Source: Oerskovia sp042887685
GTDB taxonomy: Bacteria > Actinomycetota > Actinomycetes > Actinomycetales > Cellulomonadaceae
Reading direction: 5' to 3'
NCBI RefSeq assembly: GCF_042887685.1
Contig: NZ_JBHVOS010000001.1
Location: 232,885-296,884, forward strand
DNA length: 64,000 nucleotides
Shown here: piece after piece, positions 60,986-64,000 of the stretch
Layout: each line of letters opens with the position of its first letter
Numbering within the stretch: position 1 is the stretch's first letter
Notes under the pieces: model-generated
The model's database searches: none
What the model was told of the DNA's origin: nothing
Seen by the model: only the letters and a program-made list of their open reading frames with translations
Translations under genes and position numbers: made by a program

Positions 60986-61007
60986 TGATATTGATAACGA
61001 ATGTCAA
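60986..61007. promoter_or_regulatory. Zur-like operator upstream of znuA
   Basis: An AT-rich island in very GC-rich DNA: TGATAACGAATGTCA (60992-61006) within TTGA-N9-TCAA, close to the 7-1-7 pattern of actinobacterial Zur boxes. It overlaps the presumed znuA promoter (minus-strand TATCAA/CAATAT). Confidence 0.65.
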
Positions 61008-61050
61008 CAACGGTCGGTGTGGCCTGACCGACACACCCGCCAGGGCGAGC

Positions 61051-61087
61051 CGCAGGCCCGACGGCGCCGCTCGCCGTCGGGCCTGCG
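61051..61087. terminator. Perfect hairpin between divergent znuA and glyS
   Basis: A 16-bp perfect stem (61051-61066 with 61072-61087), 5-nt loop. There is no gene for it to terminate in either direction, since both neighbours point away; possibly an insulator or an end for upstream antisense transcripts. Confidence 0.6.
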
Positions 61088-61125
61088 CCGCGCCCCCCGC
61101 GCTCTCCCCGCCGGGAAAGACCGAG

Positions 61126-61131
61126 TAACCT
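61126..61131 (+). promoter_or_regulatory. -10 element of glyS
   Basis: TAACCT about 120 bases before the glyS GTG, implying a 5' leader of roughly 113 bases. Confidence 0.4.
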
Positions 61132-61250
61132 GGGACGTTGGTGCCCGCGGCCCGTCCGCCTCGTCGAGACGACCCGGGGTGCCGGCGTCCCGCAACGTCC
61201 CGCACGAAGCCACGTGCGGGGTACGCACGATCTTCATGGAGTGATCAACT

Positions 61251-62639
61251 GTGGCCACTGCGCCTTCTCGACTCGATGCCGTCGTCTCCCTCGCCAAGCG
61301 GCGCGGGTTCGTCTTCCCCTCGGGCGAGATCTACGGCGGTACCCGGTCCGCCTGGGACTACGGGCCCCTCGGTACCGAGCTCAAGGAGAACATCAAGAAG
61401 CAGTGGTGGCGCACCATGGTCACGAGCCGTGACGACGTGGTGGGCCTCGACTCCTCCGTGATCCTCCCGCGCGAGGTCTGGGTCGCCTCGGGCCACGTCG
61501 GCGTCTTCACCGACCCGCTCACCGAGTGCCTCTCGTGCCACAAGCGGTTCCGCGAGGACCAGATGATCGAGGAGTTCGAGGAGAAGAAGGGCCGCGCCCC
61601 CGAGGGCGGCCTCGCCGAGATCGCGTGCCCCAACTGCGGCACGCGCGGCCAGTGGACCGAGCCCCGCGACTTCAACATGATGCTCAAGACGTACCTCGGC
61701 CCGGTCGAGGACGAGTCCGGGATGCACTACCTGCGCCCCGAGACCGCGCAGGGCATCTTCGTGAACTTCCAGAACGTCGTGGGCGCGGCCCGCAAGAAGC
61801 CGCCGTTCGGCATCGGCCAGATCGGCAAGTCGTTCCGCAACGAGATCACGCCGGGCAACTTCATCTTCCGCACGCGCGAGTTCGAGCAGATGGAGATGGA
61901 GTTCTTCGTCGAGCCCGGGACGGACGAGGAGTGGCACCAGTACTGGATCGACCTGCGCACCAACTGGTACGTCGACCTCGGCATCGACCGCGACAACCTG
62001 CGTCTCTACGAGCACCCCAAGGAGAAGCTGTCGCACTACTCGACCCGCACGGTCGACATCGAGTACCGCTTCGGCTTCAAGGGCTCGGAGTGGGGCGAGC
62101 TCGAGGGCGTCGCGAACCGCACCGACTTCGACCTCAAGACGCACTCCGAGCACTCCGGCAAGGACCTCACCTACCGTGACCCGGTCACGAACGAGAAGTA
62201 CGTGCCGTACGTCATCGAGCCGGCCGCGGGCCTTACGCGTTCGCTCATGGCCTTCCTCGTCGAGTCGTACCACGAGGAGGAGGCGCCCAACGCGAAGGGC
62301 GGCACCGACGTCCGCACGGTGCTCCGGCTCGACCCGCGCCTCGCACCCGTCAAGGCCGCCGTGCTGCCGCTCAGCCGCAACGAGCAGCTCTCGCCCAAGG
62401 CGCGCGACCTGGCCGCCGAGCTGCGCAAGTTCTGGAACGTCGACTTCGACGACGCCGGGGCGATCGGCCGCCGCTACCGTCGCCAGGACGAGATCGGCAC
62501 GCCGTTCTGCATCACGGTCGACTTCGACACGCTCGACGACCAGGCCGTGACGATCCGTCACCGCGACACCATGGCCCAGGAGCGCGTCGCGCTCGACCAG
62601 GTCACCGCGTACCTCGGCGCACGCCTCCTCGGCGCCTAG
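61251..62639 (+). CDS. glyS: Glycyl-tRNA synthetase (single-chain class II)
   Basis: A 462-residue dimeric-type glycyl-tRNA synthetase. Class II motif 2 region FRNEITPGNFIFRTREFEQM-like, and motif 3 GLTRSLMAFLVES are present; an insertion carries CLSCHKRF and CPNCGTRG, probably a zinc site. The C-terminal anticodon-binding domain starts RLAPVKAAVLPLSRN. The GTG at 61251 has GGAG nine bases upstream. Confidence 0.96.
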   Translation: MATAPSRLDAVVSLAKRRGFVFPSGEIYGGTRSAWDYGPLGTELKENIKKQWWRTMVTSRDDVVGLDSSVILPREVWVASGHVGVFTDPLTECLSCHKRFREDQMIEEFEEKKGRAPEGGLAEIACPNCGTRGQWTEPRDFNMMLKTYLGPVEDESGMHYLRPETAQGIFVNFQNVVGAARKKPPFGIGQIGKSFRNEITPGNFIFRTREFEQMEMEFFVEPGTDEEWHQYWIDLRTNWYVDLGIDRDNLRLYEHPKEKLSHYSTRTVDIEYRFGFKGSEWGELEGVANRTDFDLKTHSEHSGKDLTYRDPVTNEKYVPYVIEPAAGLTRSLMAFLVESYHEEEAPNAKGGTDVRTVLRLDPRLAPVKAAVLPLSRNEQLSPKARDLAAELRKFWNVDFDDAGAIGRRYRRQDEIGTPFCITVDFDTLDDQAVTIRHRDTMAQERVALDQVTAYLGARLLGA

Positions 62640-62662
62640 CACGCCGCCCTCCGGGGCCGGAG

Positions 62663-62698
62663 AAGGGCCGTCGTCCACCGGTGGACGACGGCCCTTTT
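62663..62698 (+). terminator. Intrinsic terminator after glyS
   Basis: A 34-bp perfect palindrome (62663-62696) that folds with a CCGG loop and is followed by TT, giving CCCTTTTCC; the clearest classical terminator in the window. Confidence 0.9.
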
Positions 62699-62719
62699 CC
62701 ACCTGCCCGGGGTTGGTGG

Positions 62720-62725
62720 GAGAAT
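62720..62725 (+). promoter_or_regulatory. -10 element of the dus gene
   Basis: GAGAAT six bases before the GTG at 62732; leaderless arrangement. Confidence 0.5.
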
Positions 62726-62731
62726 GGGCCG

Positions 62732-63943
62732 GTGACCCTCCCCACCCTTTCCGACGCCACGCGCGCGCCCGAGACCCCGGCGCCCGCAACCGGACACGTG
62801 CTGCCGCCCCTGCGGATCGGGCCCCACGTCGTCGACACCCCCGTCGTCCTCGCCCCCATGGCGGGCGTGACCAACGCGGCCTTCCGTCGGCTCTGCCGCG
62901 AGCACGGCGCCGGCCTGTACGTCGCCGAGATGGTGACCAGCCGGGCGCTCGTCGAGCGCAACGAGGAGTCGCTGCGCATCGTCACGTTCGAGGAGGACGA
63001 GAAGACCCGCTCGGCCCAGGTCTACGGCGTGGACCCCGCGACGGTCGGCGCCGCCGTCAAGATCATCGCGGGCGAGGACCGTGCGGACCACGTCGACCTC
63101 AACTTCGGCTGCCCCGTGCCCAAGGTCACGCGCAAGGGCGGCGGCTCGGCGCTGCCGTGGAAGAGGGACCTGTTCACCTCGATCGTGCGCGCCGCGGTCA
63201 AGGCCGCCGAGCCGTACGGCGTGCCCGTCACGATCAAGATGCGCAAGGGCATCGACGACGACCACCTGACGTACCTCGAGGCCGGGCTCATCGCCCAGCG
63301 CGAGGGCGTCGCGGCCGTGGCCCTGCACGCGCGGACCGCCGCCGACTACTACAGCGGCACCGCCGACTGGTCGGCCATCGCACGCCTCAAGGAGACCGTG
63401 ACCGAGATCCCGGTCCTCGGCAACGGCGACATCTGGTCGGCCGAGGACGCCGTGCGCATGGTGCGGGAGACGGGATGCGACGGCGTCGTCGTCGGGCGCG
63501 GGTGCCAGGGGCGACCCTGGCTCTTCGCGGACCTGGCCGCGGCGTTCTCCGGCTCGACGGAACGCGTGACGCCCGGGCTCCGCGAGGTGGCCGAGACCAT
63601 CTACCGCCACGGCGAGCTCATGATCGAGTACTTCGGCGGCGACGAGGGCAAGGGCATGCGCGACCTGCGCAAGCACATGGCCTGGTACCTCAAGGGGTAC
63701 GCGGTCGGCGGCGAGGCTCGTCAGGGGCTCGCGATGATCTCGACGCTCGACGAGCTGCGCGGCAGGCTCGACGCGCTCGACCTCGACCAGCCCTACCCGG
63801 GAGAGGCTGCCGAGGGGCAGCGCGGACGCGCCGGCTCGCCCAAGAAGCCCCACCTGCCCTACGGGTGGCTCGACTCGCGCGAGCTCTCCGAGGAGTTCGA
63901 GGAGAAGCTGCGTGAGGCCGAGCTGAGCGTCTCCGGGGGCTGA
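62732..63943 (+). CDS. dusB: tRNA-dihydrouridine synthase (DusB type)
   Basis: A 403-residue FMN enzyme that reduces uridines in the tRNA D-loop. VVLAPMAGVTNAAFRRLCRE opens the TIM barrel, NFGCPVPKVTRKGGGSAL holds the catalytic Cys, LHARTAADYYSG and VLGNGDIWSAEDAVRM bind FMN, and VVVGRGCQGRPWLF follows. The C-terminal helical domain contains KGMRDLRKHMAWYLKG. The start is chosen from the -10 spacing and agrees with the family's usual N-terminus. Confidence 0.94.
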   Translation: MTLPTLSDATRAPETPAPATGHVLPPLRIGPHVVDTPVVLAPMAGVTNAAFRRLCREHGAGLYVAEMVTSRALVERNEESLRIVTFEEDEKTRSAQVYGVDPATVGAAVKIIAGEDRADHVDLNFGCPVPKVTRKGGGSALPWKRDLFTSIVRAAVKAAEPYGVPVTIKMRKGIDDDHLTYLEAGLIAQREGVAAVALHARTAADYYSGTADWSAIARLKETVTEIPVLGNGDIWSAEDAVRMVRETGCDGVVVGRGCQGRPWLFADLAAAFSGSTERVTPGLREVAETIYRHGELMIEYFGGDEGKGMRDLRKHMAWYLKGYAVGGEARQGLAMISTLDELRGRLDALDLDQPYPGEAAEGQRGRAGSPKKPHLPYGWLDSRELSEEFEEKLREAELSVSGG

Positions 63944-63954
63944 GGCCCGTACGA

Positions 63955-63998
63955 CGACGGCCCGGTGCCGGAGGAGGTCCTCCGGCACCGGGCCGTCG
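63955..63998 (+). terminator. Terminator after dusB
   Basis: A near-perfect stem of about 20 bp (63955-63974 with 63979-63998) with an AGGT loop, 11 bases after the stop. Confidence 0.85.
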
Positions 63999-64000
63999 GC

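Noticed and set aside
61138..61461. Upstream frame overlapping glyS, starting TTG six bases after TAACCT
   Set aside because: It runs out of frame through glyS and has antisense-like composition; the glyS GTG has its own ribosome binding site.

Overview
The window is about 64 kb of very GC-rich DNA with short gaps, many GTG and TTG starts, overlapping stop/start codons (ATGA, GTGA) and a conserved actinobacterial gene order (leuS, degV, comEA, comEC, holA, rpsT, lepA, hemW, hrcA, dnaJ, rsmE, phoH, ybeY, corC-like, era, leuA, recO, uppS, zur-znu, glyS, dus). This points to a chromosome of the order Micrococcales; a Cellulomonas, Oerskovia or Cellulosimicrobium relative is my guess. No rRNA, tRNA, CRISPR array, transposase or prophage was seen.

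Region 1 (1-12 kb) is accessory and transport-rich. It holds a truncated lipoprotein of a peptide-type ABC importer divergent from a GntR/FCD regulator and an SGNH hydrolase; a TetR regulator divergent from an MFS exporter with two well-formed operators; a membrane-anchored YceI protein; a manganese-type ABC importer followed by a DtxR/MntR regulator; and a second MFS transporter.

Region 2 (12-31 kb) is mostly housekeeping: a small PLDc_N-type membrane protein, a VKOR-family protein, leuS, a DUF559-like nuclease gene bracketed by two almost identical 57-nt palindromes, a HerA-like ATPase, DegV, comEA-comEC, holA, a GNAT acetyltransferase, rpsT, a PemK-like gene, lepA and hemW.

Region 3 (31-45.5 kb) holds an acyltransferase/SGNH envelope enzyme, two proline-rich membrane proteins, a DUF3097 protein, an MFS exporter, then hrcA (with a CIRCE operator), dnaJ, rsmE, a HIT protein, phoH, ybeY, a CBS/CorC protein and era.

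Region 4 (45.5-52.8 kb) sits between era and leuA. It has a membrane-linked alpha/beta hydrolase, two tandem beta-propeller (PQQ-like) membrane-anchored proteins and a multi-pass protein with a C-terminal LRV-like repeat. It ends in a 56-bp tandem array that finishes as a terminator hairpin. I do not recognise a described function for this cluster.

Region 5 (52.8-64 kb) has leuA with a 16-residue leucine-rich leader peptide, recO-uppS, a VOC protein, a convergent zinc operon (znuA-znuC-znuB-zur-DedA-like), glyS and a tRNA-dihydrouridine synthase.

The most general pattern is a -10-like hexamer (TANNNT or xANNNT) placed 5-7 nt before the start codon of at least sixteen genes. This implies pervasive leaderless transcription and was used to choose several starts. 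The two metal importers make a natural comparison: the key binding-protein ligand is Glu in the manganese-type system and His in the zinc system, each next to its own regulator (DtxR-type and Fur-type).
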